DNA of 64,000 nt, from assembly GCF_000340215.1 (NCBI RefSeq), contig NW_006921543.1:372001-436000 (forward strand), written 5' to 3'. A program made the position numbers and the translations under genes. This document shows positions 43,690-55,001 of the stretch, piece after piece. The DNA is from Pseudocercospora fijiensis CIRAD86 (Eukaryota > Ascomycota > Dothideomycetes > Mycosphaerellales > Mycosphaerellaceae). Position 1 is the stretch's first letter, and each line of letters opens with the position of its first letter. The notes under the pieces were generated by a model. The model ran no database searches. It was not told where the DNA came from and saw only the letters and a program-made list of their open reading frames with translations.

Positions 43690-46279
43690 GACCTCTTATT
43701 ACTATTATCGTACGTAATCTCTCCGAGACGAAGGAAGCTAGCGAAGGCAAGCGTAATAGCGGCGTTAAAGTTAAGGTCGTTAAGTAAGCGTACCGGCTAA
43801 AATAGTTAGCCCTTAAGTAGGTTAGGAGTAATTAGGAGCCTCGTATAGCGAGGTCTAGCGTTAATTGACTTAGCGCTACGAATAAGCGCTTTAATATAGT
43901 CGCTATCGAATACTTAGAGCGTATCTATTAATAGATTTAAGTATACGTAATAGGCTCGTATCGCAGACAAGTTAGCTTAGATTAGCTCGCCCTTAATCGT
44001 CCTAAAGAAAGCAGTAACGGCGGCGGTAGATATAGCTACTACTACGGACTACTATAGAGCGATATAGAGAGCTCCTATTATCCTAATACCGAAGCGTAGA
44101 CCGTACGTATAGATAGTGTAAGTAAGTGCTAAACAAGGCGCGCTTATCCGGCGGAAGTAGCGGTTATTCGGATAAGCTACTCTACTAGCGGTTCGTTATA
44201 TTCGGCGTCGTCGTTATCTACTAGTAAGGGTATAGGTTAGCTATTATTGCGGCATCAAACCTTAATAGAGCGTCCGCTAAGGCATTATCGGCGCTAGAAA
44301 GCTATACTAGCGTTATAATAATGCTATATCTAATAGCGATAAGTAGGGCGTCTCGAAGTAGGTAGTTACTATCGCCGTAGATACGCTAGTTAGTAAGCGC
44401 TACGCAAACAGTTGTATTAATCGTATAAGCGATAACGCGGCAATTAGACTATCCTTCGTACTACTAGCAACTAGATAAGTAGGCTACTATTATCTCGGCG
44501 ACGTTAATATATAGTAACTCGAAGCGTAGTAGGTAGAAGAATAAAGAAGGCGCTATTATATAAGTGTTGTTACGCTAGTCGCTATTACCTTCGTACTAGA
44601 AGGCGCTTAGGCTATAGTTTAATACGTCCGTAAAGCGGTAGATCTATCGTAGATAGGCTTGTTAAATAGCCTTACGCCGTTAGATATAACAAGTGCCTTA
44701 CGCTACTACTTAAGGTCGTAACAGACGTACGTTAGAAGCCTACTTTTACTATATCGTAGCGACGACGTAAATGCGAAGAGGGTTACTAAGAATATCCTAC
44801 TAAGTGCGATAACTTTAGCCGCCTATAACAACCTGCCTACTAGGCTCTTAGCTTCCTTCTATTTAAGTAATCCGCGCCGGAGAGTGTCTATAGTCTATTA
44901 TAGTAGCCGGCTCTACTTATCCTTTAATAGGCGCGCCTATATTAATATCGTATCTAATTTCATACTAATAACTTCGATAGTCGTGCCTATAACGTCCTTC
45001 TTATAGTTATATAGCACTCTAAGCTTAGTTAATATAGCTATCTAGGCTCTTACTATCGGCTAAGTTATAAGCTCCTTCGCTATCTAAATAAAGTTATCGA
45101 GATAGTAGTATAATAGCGCGCCTAGCACTACTTGTTCTAGTAGCTAGTAAAGCGCTTCTATAAAGAGGTTAAATAGCACTAGCGTAGTACGAAGACCGAA
45201 GGGGAGGCAATTCTCGGTATAGTAACGCCCTACCTATTCGAATACTAATAACCGTATCTCGGCGATAGTAATAGGTACGGTCCGGAAAGTATCTTTAACG
45301 TCCCGTTTAAGGATTAAACAGCCTCTACCTACCGCTAGAATACGGTTAATTATATACTATAGCGCGATACACTTAATAGCTCTACGCTCCGTTAGAATAC
45401 TATCGTTAACTAAGCCGCCTCTTAGATAGAACAAGTCGTAAACACGCCGGAAGCCGCTATCGTACTTTAGTGCTAAGCCTAGCGGTAACGATATTATAGA
45501 GTATTTGTCTATCTCTTAAATAAGCGTAATCTTTTATAGCTTAATATCGTTGTCTACTACCGCTTAGATAACGTCTAGCGCTAGCGTAGACGAGCTATAG
45601 TTGCGTAAGAGTCTTAGTTACAGTACTTAAAGCGCGCCTATCGAGGCGCTATTATCTAATATTCCTACTATTACCTCGCAAAGACCGCGGTCTAGGTAGT
45701 TAAGAAGTATATGCTTCTAGGTATGCTTCTTTAGTCGTAAAGGGCTGTCTTATAGGCCGAAGATAGTAAACGCCGGCGTTGTATTCGGTCTCGCTAGCGG
45801 TCTCGGTTATAGACTCGGAGCCGTCTACGGATATTACTAGATCTATATCTTCCTCGGCGGTTTAAACGTACGAGAATTTAACTAAATAGGCCGGGTCGAA
45901 GGATCCGTTATAGATCTCCTTAACGTATTTCACGTCGATAGTATTAGAGAGCGACTCTATAAGAGGCGTAAATTTAAGACCCTTTAGTAGGCACACTATT
46001 TTAAGGCGTAGTAACCTATCCTATAGCTACTAGCTCTTTATCTACCTATAGACCTAGCACTAGAGCCGCAAGGCCCGCCTTATAAAGTTCTTCTTTACGG
46101 CGCTTCTTTATATCGTACTTATCTAGCTTGCGAGCCTCTTCGGCCTCGAATGCCTTCTAAGTACGTATAGTTTGCTAAGCTGCCTCCTAGCCGAGTTCCT
46201 ATTCCTCGGTAAGTCGCTAGAGGTAGGGGTTCTTATTATAGACCTCTACGGCGGCAGATAGGTCGTATAGTATAGACAT
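43690..46279 (-). pseudogene. YR-retroelement polyprotein: RT, RNase H, tyrosine recombinase
   Basis: The start is at 46,279 (MSILYDLSAAVEVYNK), followed by a Glu/Lys-rich N-terminal region. RT: KRDVKDTFRTVPITIAEIR at about 45,310-45,255, then YYTENCLPFGLRTTLVLFN near 45,185-45,215, then LGALLYYYLDNF near 45,093-45,125. These fit the CLPFGLRTAPFLFN and HYLDDF blocks of fungal DIRS/Ngaro-like RTs. RNase H end near 44,290: LSSADNALADALLRF. Recombinase: LLTLSIRTVYASVLG near 44,120, NLSAIRAYYVYLNLL near 43,960, and DLNFNAAITLAFASFLRLGE near 43,760-43,720, the region holding the first catalytic Arg. The family assignment is from motif memory. Confidence 0.8.
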
Positions 46280-46440
46280 AGTCGATATATCTCTTCTTCT
46301 TCCTATATTCGAGTTAATAGAGTATATTAGAGACGGGTTAGTCGCAAGTTCGTCTTATTCCTTAGTCTCTTAGCGCGGCGTACGCTACTTCGCTATATAT
46401 AATACTATTCGGACTATTCTTACCCCTATCGTTATAGGCG
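43690..46440 (-). mobile_element. Tyrosine-recombinase (DIRS/Ngaro-type) retroelement, minus strand, 3' truncated
   Basis: On the minus strand the order is an N-terminal ORF starting at 46,279, a DIRS-like RT, an RNase H end, and a tyrosine recombinase start cut off near 43,690. The combination of RT with a tyrosine recombinase instead of a DDE integrase defines YR retroelements. The recombinase C-terminal HxxR...Y part is missing, so the element was truncated. Confidence 0.8.
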
Positions 46441-46980
46441 CCGTAATAACGATATAATAGCGATAATATATAATAGAAAAGAAGCCGATAATATCGAAGT
46501 ATAAATAAATGCAATAGCAATTAATGCCCTAGGCCTATAGAGGGCATAGGCGTATAGGACCAAGTTCTCCTAGAAACGAGAATTCGGGTAACGCCTTACC
46601 TGTATATAGACCTCGGTTATTTTTCTTATTAAATTCGCTTCTTTCTTTAAGATATACGAACCGTTACGGCCTTGTTTAAAAATAAGATTCGGATAGTTAT
46701 TATTTTAGAAAGTCTTTTATATATTATTTCAAAGTTATTTTCGCGTTCGAATTTATAGGTATATACTAGACGTATCCTTTAAAATTACGGCTAATTAAGA
46801 AAAAGAAATACACGTCTCTTATTTCTACGTTAAAATATAGTAGTTCGTCGCGTTCTAGGCTCCTCTTTCTATCTTTACTCTCCGTTTTAAAATACGCTAA
46901 ATACATTCCGGTCTCTTTCTAGAATCGACGCGTTAAAAGCTATAGTATCTATTTTATTTTTATTTCTTAATAGGTTCTTC
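46441..46980. other. No feature recognised
   Basis: About 540 bp of AT-rich, partly RIPped sequence between the YR retroelement and the pogo-type remnant. I see no coding frame, repeat unit or terminal repeat. It may include the left part of the YR element or the 3' flank of the pogo element. Confidence 0.5.
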
Positions 46981-48470
46981 TTTAGTATTACTAATAGAAG
47001 TTACGCTAGCATACTAGATAGCTAGACGTAATATCTAGATACGAGGTTCTTACTAAGGTAGTATATATCTTTTTAATAACTACTAGAGATATAATACCTT
47101 TACTAAAGTAGCAGATACTTGTAGTAATACGCTTTAGTCTAGTATAGATTATATATAAAGCTTTAACCTGTATCGTTATCGCGTACTATATAAAAGCTAA
47201 GATCTACCCTAAATCCTAGCTTCTAGCAGAATCTTATATCTAGCTACTGCTTTGCAATACCTCTTCTATAGGCTAGGCTAGCTCTTATTTAAGACGTCTT
47301 ACCCTCTTAGCTAATTAATATAGATATTGTTATTAGAGTTACCGAGCTATCTACTTAGCATCTTTCCTATATTGTTTATTAGCAGATTCTACTAACTTCT
47401 AATCCGCCTTCTTTATAGCTATCTTCGAGCTTTTATTCTTCTATTTTTTATATAATTAGATTGTAACCTTCCGCTACTAAGCCCCTATCCGAGTCTCTTC
47501 TTTTTTAAGCTACCTAGTAATCTCTTAGTCTGCATTGTCTTATTTTTTACGAGCTTATAAAGCAAGAGCCTACCTAATCTTCCCTAGTAAGATAAATATA
47601 GCGCTATTATTATTCGCTACCTTTAATTCTTTATATAGGCCTTTAGAGACTACGCTTCCGCTTCTTCTTCTTAAGATTTAATACTATTTAGAAGCCTTTG
47701 TTCTTAGCTCTAGAAATTATTCCTAGTTATTGTAGCTAGAATAGTATTAGGCAGCTTATACACTTTCCTAGACTACAACTAGTCTAATTATTTAGTAATA
47801 ACGTTTTTAAGTAGTCTTCTAGGCCTCTTCTAGTTACTAGCGGATAGAATTTAGTTAACTAGGTTAATAGTAGAAGGCCTTAATACTATCTCTTTTAGTT
47901 AAAAGACCTAGTATCTCTAGTAAATTAAGTAGATATACGTCTATATTCTTCCAATTGTTAGCTAAGTATATTATTTTAAGTCTATATAGACTAGAATAAG
48001 CGTAAGAAGTTACGCTTAGTAATACTATAGAGCCCTTTATAGTTATAGGGGAAGTTATCGAGTCCTTCGCTATAGTATACGCCGACGGGACTAAAGCCTA
48101 GTATAGCTACTACTAGTAACTAGGGCCTATATAGTATTAAATAAATAAAAAGGGTATATAGTAGTAGGGATCTTATTATTGTTATACTAGGTAAGGAAAG
48201 GTATATTAATATAGCTACTATAGCTATTAGTAAATAGGAACCTATACATCTTATATACCTTACTATTTATTTAGTAGTAGAAGCCATATCCTAACTGCGC
48301 TAATCTAGGGCTATTATCTATCTAGCGCTTCTTAGAAGAAGCGAAGAAAGCCGTATATTTATTATAGACGAAGTTAGCTATTATTATAGAATAGGAGGTA
48401 ATTTACGTTCTATAAGGGTATTAAGGTACTTAACGAGTATACGTTCTTATTACTAGGATAATACTATCTA
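46980..48470 (-). pseudogene. Pogo-type DDE transposase remnant
   Basis: The minus strand reads FASSKKR*IDNSPRLAQL near 48,350, then KMYRFLFTNSYSSYINIPFL near 48,230 (the LLLDGHGSH second-Asp block with Asp changed to Asn). A block like the QPLD third-Asp region and its downstream GVYYSEGLDNF, SITKRNFLRLF follows near 48,090-47,990. The C-terminal part at about 47,700-47,250 is a Lys/Gln-rich helical tail (for example KNKSSKIAIKKAD, QYRKDAK). It is a different family from the 13.4-kb copy and more decayed. The N-terminal DNA-binding region and TIRs were not identified. Confidence 0.7.
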
Positions 48471-48511
48471 ACTCTTATATCTTTAGGCGGCTATTTTAGT
48501 AACGTTATTAA

Positions 48512-48625
48512 CGCGCTTACTAAGTATTAACGCGTCTACTAAGTATTAACGTGTCTACTAAGTATGAACGCGTCTACTAAGTATTAACGCGTCTACTAAG
48601 TATTAACGCGTCTACTAAGTATTAA
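48512..48625 (+). repeat. 19-bp tandem repeat, six units
   Basis: cgcgtctactaagtattaa is repeated six times head to tail over 114 bp with only four differing bases (one unit cgcgctta..., one unit cgtg...tatgaa). It lies upstream of the pogo-type remnant on that element's strand and outside any recognised frame. Confidence 0.97.
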
Positions 48626-48639
48626 CCGGTCTAATTTAT

Positions 48640-49250
48640 AATACCTCGCTATACTAGAACTATTACGCTTATATTAATAATAGATTTTTGCTGTTATGTA
48701 GCTATGTGGTATATTGTAGGAGGAAATGTATAGTAAGAAAGATAATAGTAAGAGCCTAGAACCTCTATATTATATACGGCTATATAGCTCTCCTATATAA
48801 CTTTTATATTAGCCTATAGCATCCTATTTTCGACGGTAGCGCTTTATAGTATAGGTCGAAATATCTAGGTGTTATACTTTATATTATAACTAGCCGTATT
48901 CTACGTCGTATTCGTTGTAGCCGGTTCGTTCTATTACGGCCGCTATATCTTCTATATTTTATTAATATAGATATAAAATATCGTCGGTTTAGTATTCTTC
49001 TCGAGGGTTATTATTATATAGCTAGTATACTTTTTTATTAGGAGAATCCTTCGAAACTTATTGTTTATAGAGCGGTAGTAGCTCCCGGGGCGTAAGCCTA
49101 TCGATATTCTAGTAAGAACGCGCCGTAGTTGTCGTATTAGGTACTTTTGCTAGCGCCGTTTAGTAAAGAGTAGCCTAATCGACTCTAGCTACTAGGTACT
49201 AGGTAGGCAGTCTAGTACTAGGCGTTTATTTAGTTAGGCCTTCGGCTCTA
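48640..49250. other. No gene recognised; TG-rich stretch
   Basis: About 600 bp between the tandem repeat and the second YR element. At 48,688-48,735 TpG is retained while CpA is absent, suggesting mutation on one strand. No frame or terminal repeat is recognised. Confidence 0.4.
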
Positions 49251-51950
49251 GCCTATCTTAACCGAAGGTAGCTATAGGGAGTAAAGCTACCCTTCGTTAA
49301 GCCTATAGTACCGCTTATAGGCGGCACCTATCTAGCGACTAAGGACTATAATCTAATTATTAGTTATTCCGGTATCGTATACGTACTACGTAGCGCTACG
49401 GCAAAGCGAGTGTCTAGTATAACCTAAAGAGTCTATACTAGCTAGTATAGGGCGCTCCTTAGGGCACTTTTATACTACCGCTTTTAAGAAGCCTTCCTCC
49501 CTTAGCTAGAATAGAGGCGCTATCGTAAGGTAGTAGCTACTCGTATCGTACTATTAGAATAATCGTATTATATTTCGTATAGCGTAGGTATATCTAGGTA
49601 TAGTAGCGGTTACAATTACAGTGCCTTTATATTCTATATTTATCCTAGTCCTCTTTGAATCTAAAGAGAGGCAGTCTTGCTTTACGCTAATACAAACGTC
49701 GCTAACTATAGTATTAGGTATTAGCTAGTATAATCTCCGTAGGGCTAAGCCCTTCTCTTTATAGGTAGCCCTACCTAAGCGTTAGAAGCTACTCTAGGCG
49801 AGCGAGAAGGCAGTATTAAAGGACGTAATCGGCGTACGAAGTAGCGGTACTAATAAGGCGGTTTATATCGTCGGCGGAAAGGGCTTTCCGGCCTACGGAG
49901 GTACGAGTTACTAATAGATTAATAGACTTAGCCCTACGTATTAATCGCTTAAGTACCGGAGATTTAAATATAGTAGTATCTAGACCGAGGTTAATACTAT
50001 ATAATCGTAGTGCCGCGGTATAGGACTCTACGCTCTTGCTAGGTAGCTATAGACCGAAGTAACCGAGTACTCGAGCCGCGATAAACCTATATATCCCTTT
50101 AGCTCTTATAAGCTACGCCTTAAAGTCCTTTATTAAGTGCTATAGCTCGTAATTCGTAACAATTAAGGCGTACGTCTTTCGTATATTAGGCGCTAGCCTA
50201 TACTATAGTAGAGCGTAGAAGGAGGAGCTCTAAGACCGGTTGTTTATTACCCTATCGAGCTACTTTCTATTAACGGCTAAGATAGACGTAAATAGATTAA
50301 CTTTAGATATAGGTTAGTAATTAAACTCTAGTCTAAGCGAAATAGATTATTAGCGAGCGTATTATTAGTAGAAGATAGCTACGTAGTCGTAACGGCAAAT
50401 TGCGCCTTTATTAACTATAGTAAGGCATTTCGGAGTAGTACGCTAGCGGCGCCTTAAATATAGTAACGGTTAAGGCTAAAAAAGACAACTCTACTATCGG
50501 TATAGACTATTACTTTATAAGACTTCTATTACGTAGACTACTTATTAAAAGCTTCTACGATCGCCTTTACTTTATAGAGTTATATTAAAGGCTCTTTTAA
50601 CGTCTATTACTTAAGCGGCTTATATAAGCCTACCGGTAAGGCTCCTTGCCCTATAAAGGATAAGGCTACTATAACGTAGTACTTCCGATAGTAGGGCGAA
50701 AGTCTCGGCCTTCTTAATAGCCGCTAACTAGCACTATATCGAGTTAGTATCGATTTCTATACTAAGTACTATTACTACGCTTCCTTCTTTATCCCTATCG
50801 TCGTTTCGCAGAATACCTAGATAGGTAGTTATATTTTTCTACGCCTTCTTAGGCTAGTTAGCGAGGCTGTCGTTCTTTATTTAAATAACTAGGAAAGCGT
50901 CTAAGTAATAGTCTAGTAGATACTATAGTATATTCTTAAGTATCTTATAAAGCCCTTCTACGAAGAGGTTAGATAGGTATAGTACTATCCGTAGACCGAA
51001 GGGAAGGCAGTTTTTAGTATATTATTATCCCTACTATTCGAAGGCTAGTAGCGAGTAGTATTAAATATATATAGGTACTATTTAGAAAGTGTCCTTAATA
51101 TTACGTTTATTAGTAATTGCGCTACGTCTAGCGGAGCGGACGCGGTCTAGTATAGCCTTAAAACGGACGTATTTAATTTCTCTATATTTATTAGGAATAT
51201 TGTCGCTAGTAGACGATCCTCTCGGCTATATAAGGTTATAAATCCTTCGCTATTTTCCGCCTAGCTTTAGTACGAGTCCTAATAGTAAAAAGATAACACC
51301 TAGCGGTACTACTAAGACTCTACCGCTTATTAGGTCGACCTCTAGGTTACTAGTAAAAGTAGAAGGGGCTTCGGTAGCCGACTTATAGCTACGCGACCTT
51401 CTAAACCGTCTATTTCTAATATACCCTATACCGTATCCGAACTTTACGAGATACGATAAAACGGACAGTAGCTCCCTAGGATAATAATAGAGTATTTGTT
51501 ACTAAGCGAGCGGATTTACAGTTATAGCAATTAGCGGAAGGTTAACTAGCTCCGTTAAGAAACAAACGCGATAGGGTAGTATTGTATTTAGCTATAGGAT
51601 AGTAGGGGGGGCAATACGAGCAGGCGCTTCTGCTACTACTAGTAGCTAAATAGCGAAGTATTATACTACTAGCTCTTACGTCTATTTAATCCTAGTAGCG
51701 CTATCTTAAAGTTACTTCTTATTACGCTTTAGATAGCTATCGAAGCGATAGTTGTCCTTCCCGTACTACTTATAGACGTAGCGGAGCGCTCGAGGGTATA
51801 GCTTACTATATCTATAAAGATTCTACTTTATATAAGGGTCCTTACGCTTACTAGTAGTATTATTCTTCTTCTTACCGGCTCTAGTACCTACGGTAGGCTA
51901 GCTGCCCTTTAGAACGAGTAGACCCCGCAGTAGTTCTAGTTAGTTTAGTT
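49250..51950 (-). pseudogene. Second tyrosine-recombinase (DIRS/Ngaro-type) retroelement, minus strand
   Basis: The RT at about 51,115-50,900 (minus) reads NIKDTF*IVPI, then YTKNCLPFGLRIVLYLSNLF, then LLDYYLDAF. This is the same CLPFGLR...YLDDF family as at 45.1 kb but clearly diverged. Downstream, at about 49,950-49,770, FKSPVLKRLIRRAKSINLL and GRKALSADDINRLI align with the recombinase segment of the first copy (FDSDYIKALIRSAKSIN). The catalytic Arg and Tyr of the recombinase were not located with confidence. Boundaries are approximate; 51,600-51,950 is presumed to be the N-terminal ORF. Confidence 0.7.
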
Positions 51951-54280
51951 TAGTTTGCTAAGCCGAAGATCTAGTTTGGTTTAGGTTGGTTTACTAAGCA
52001 ACTATAGGAGTAGCAGGTTCTAACTATAGAATTTATCGGTTTCTAAGAAGTATAGGAATATATACGTAACTCGAAGCAAGCCCTTTATAAGATACGAAAG
52101 TATAGCTAGTAGCGTAGCCGGTATTTTTAAGTTATAGGAAGGTACTTATATTACCCTAAGTCTATAGACAATTAGCTAATAGCACTAACTAATTAAAAGT
52201 ATATATAAGCTATTATAGTACAGTTTAGAAACTATACTTATTAGGAATGAATTTTAATCTTCGCTCGCTATTTAATTCCCTAACTACTTAGTAGAATATC
52301 CTTATCTAGATCTAGGTAGAACTTATCGATTTCCCTCGAAGTCCTCTTTAAGAAGTTCTAATACTTTCCTACTAAACTATTCTCTAATATTAAGTACTAG
52401 GATAGCTCCTCCCTCGATATCGGTATAGTATATAAAAGAGCTATAAAGCAGCTCTACACGACGTTCTACTAGTTACTCGCTATACTAAGGCCGAATACTA
52501 GCTCGTTTCTTAGAACTCTTAGTTACTTAGTAGATATAAAGGGTAGGGTAGGAATTAACTTCGTATTATATAAGGAGGTAGAGGCTACTATCGAGGAGTC
52601 CTTTAACTTGTAGAAGATAGTAAAAGATATAGAGGCTGCTATAGGTCTAGGTACCTAGTTAAATTTCTAGTAGGTAGAGTATAAGGATATTTAGAGGGAG
52701 TATAAGGTAGAGTTGCGAAGGTAGATATATAATATATTCTAGAAACTAGGGATTATTCCTATAAATATTAGTATTAGGTTCTTTAACCTTCCTCCTTTTT
52801 CCCTGTTTCCTTTTATAAATATCTAAACTAATACAAATTAACTAGAATGTCTATCTTCTTTTAATTCTTTATAAGACCCGGTAGCGTAGCCGGTAGCGTA
52901 GCCGGCATTTTTACTCCTTAGTACTAACGCGATTCTCGAAGACTTCTCTTCCGTACGGCTTATAAAGTATACTATACTATATATATATACTTAGACGCCG
53001 TATAATAGCGGTATATTTCGTATATAGAAACGCTTATAGATAATACTAAGAACATCCTTCCTACTAGAATATCTATCCTACCTACTACTATCTCGAATAT
53101 AGATATTCTAGCCTTTAAGAATCTAATCGAGGGCTTTAAAATCCCTATCTATAATCGTAATACGCTTCGCGTAGATAGCTATAAGATTAACCGCTAAAAT
53201 AGTATTAGTATAGTTCGAAAAGAGGTAGAAGAGAAATATATATTTAAAGATACGAACTAGGTAGGCTTCTAAAGCCTCTTAAAGGGCTTCTATTGCGGCC
53301 TTAGAGGCTTAGAAGCGATAGTCTAGTATAATATACTAGGCAATTTTACGAAGAAGTCGTTAGAAAGGAGCTTTACGGATTAGGAGTCTACTATTCTTCT
53401 AATATATCCGGATCTAACGAAGGGCTATAGCTAAAGAAGGATTAGTAAAAAAAAAGTAAGAATACCGGCTACGCTACCGGCTATAGATAGGACTTACTTC
53501 CTAGGCGCTATCGACGCTTCGTACGATTATTGCTACTAGTAGTAGAAGCGCTAGTCGTCGTCTTACGTAGAGCCTTACCCGCGACGCTCTTTCTAGTACG
53601 AGAGCTAGCGGTAGTAGTAGTAGTAGCCTTCTTACGTAGATATACTATACTCTTTCTAGTAACTCCGGTCTTATTACGACCCGTAGAAGTAGTAGGTCCC
53701 TTCTTACGAGGCGTCGTAACTTAGTTAAGTAGACTCGGTATTATAAAAGTCGTCGAATTAAAAAAAGAGTACGTTACGAAGGTATACGAAGGCGTACGCG
53801 GAGCGAGGGTATTACGGAGGTAGTAAATATAGAGCGTAGAGGTATAGGTATCGATACGAAGGTTATATATAGCGAGAGAGGTAGTATCGCGGTATCGCTA
53901 GGCAATAGAGTAAGCGTCGCGTAAGCCTATATTATAGTAACGTTAGAGTAAGGAAAGAAGGTAGGTATAGCTAAAAAGGGTAGATACGGCTAAAAAGGCA
54001 GTTATAGCAAACTTTGAAATATAGCCGGTATATATAGCTAGTATAGTAATACGGCGAAAGCCTCCTTTTAATAAATAGTCGGCGTAATAATAGTATCCTA
54101 CTATAGTATAGATATTATTTAGTAATTCGATTACTAGCTATAGTAATCTTATAAGTAACCTAGGCATATTGCTAGGAAATATAATAAATACCTATACTAC
54201 GGTAGGCTATACTAAACAAGCTAGCTATTTAGTAGGAAGAGGCCTACTACCTTCTCTATATACCGGCTACGAGTGCCGGC
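51951..54280. other. Decayed repeats of unknown family with 12-13-bp minisatellites
   Basis: Plus-strand RIP-interrupted frames occur at about 52,320-53,000 (for example RFFNLPPFSLFPFINI) and 53,090-53,450. The second is similar at its end (near 53,380-53,420, tatccggatctaacgaaggg) to 55,660-55,690 (agccggatctagcgaagggt), so it belongs to a repeat family. GCCGGY minisatellites lie at about 52,111, 52,877-52,907, 53,463-53,488 and 54,021. The pair at 52,877 and 53,463 is inverted and brackets about 580 bp. No family is recognised. Confidence 0.45.
53480..53770 (-). pseudogene. Basic low-complexity ORF fragment, unrecognised
   Basis: The minus strand from about 53,770 to 53,500 is open for more than 60 codons with one RIP-type stop. 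It encodes a Lys/Arg/Thr/Ser-rich tail: VTTPRKKGPTTSTGRNK, then TGVTRKSIVYLRKKATT, then SSRTRKSVAGKALRK, then TTTSASTTSS. The plus-strand frame over the same bases is the shadow, since the minus frame alone has codon-like basic residues. The SSRTRKSVAGKALRK segment (53,562-53,606) looks like a histone H3 tail. Without the rest of the protein no function can be assigned. Confidence 0.35.
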
Positions 54281-55001
54281 TATACCTCTAAATTTAACTC
54301 CGCCCTATCTCGGAGGCTAAGGTACCGAGCGGAAATCCTATAGCTTATATTTACTCGGTTGTCGCGGAGCGCTTATAGGTAAGGTATTAGAAAAGTATAT
54401 AAAAAGTACGAGAAGAGTATCCTAGGATATAGGTCGTAAGTAAATAAGAGTAGTACGCCTAGTTATTTATATAGTACGTTACTCTATATAACTAAGAGCC
54501 TATATTATCTCGTACTTCGCTTATAAGACCTTAACTCTACTAATCTACTATCGATCTCCTCCTCGGTCGCTATCTTAATTCTTCTTCGAGGTACTAGACT
54601 TAGTACGTATCTATAGGTATATAATAGCGCTACGTATTATAGTATACCTCTAATTTCAACTCCGCCCTATCTCGAAGGCTAGGGTACCGAGCGGAAATCC
54701 GATAGCTATTTACTCGATTATCGCGGAGCGCTTATAGGTAAGGTATTAGAAAAGTATATAAAAAGTACGAGAAGAGTATCCTAGGATATAGGTCGTAAGT
54801 AAATAAGAGTAGTACGCCTAGTTATTTATATAGTACGTTACTCTAAACGACTAAGAGCCTATATTATCTCGTACTTCGCTTATAAGACCTCGACTCTACT
54901 AATATACTATCGATCTCTTCCTCGGTCGCCGTCTTAATTCTTCTTCGAGTTACCGGACTTAGTACGTATCTATAGCTATATAATAGCGCTATATATTATA
55001 G
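54281..55001 (+). repeat. Two tandem 360-bp direct repeats, each with a TATA-like site
   Basis: Copy 1 is 54,281-54,642 and copy 2 is 54,643 to about 55,001, a period of 362 bp. Both run from tatacctctaa through aactccgccctatctcg, aagtatataaaaagtacgag and cgcggagcgcttataggtaa. They differ at scattered positions, many RIP-type. A TATA-like tatataaaaag occurs in each (about 54,399 and 54,757). They could be two LTRs joined head to tail or a locally duplicated repeat. Confidence 0.93.

Noticed and set aside
53530..53724. Plus-strand 64-codon ORF rich in Val/Leu/Arg
   Set aside because: It is the antisense of a Lys/Arg/Thr-rich minus-strand frame in low-complexity sequence.
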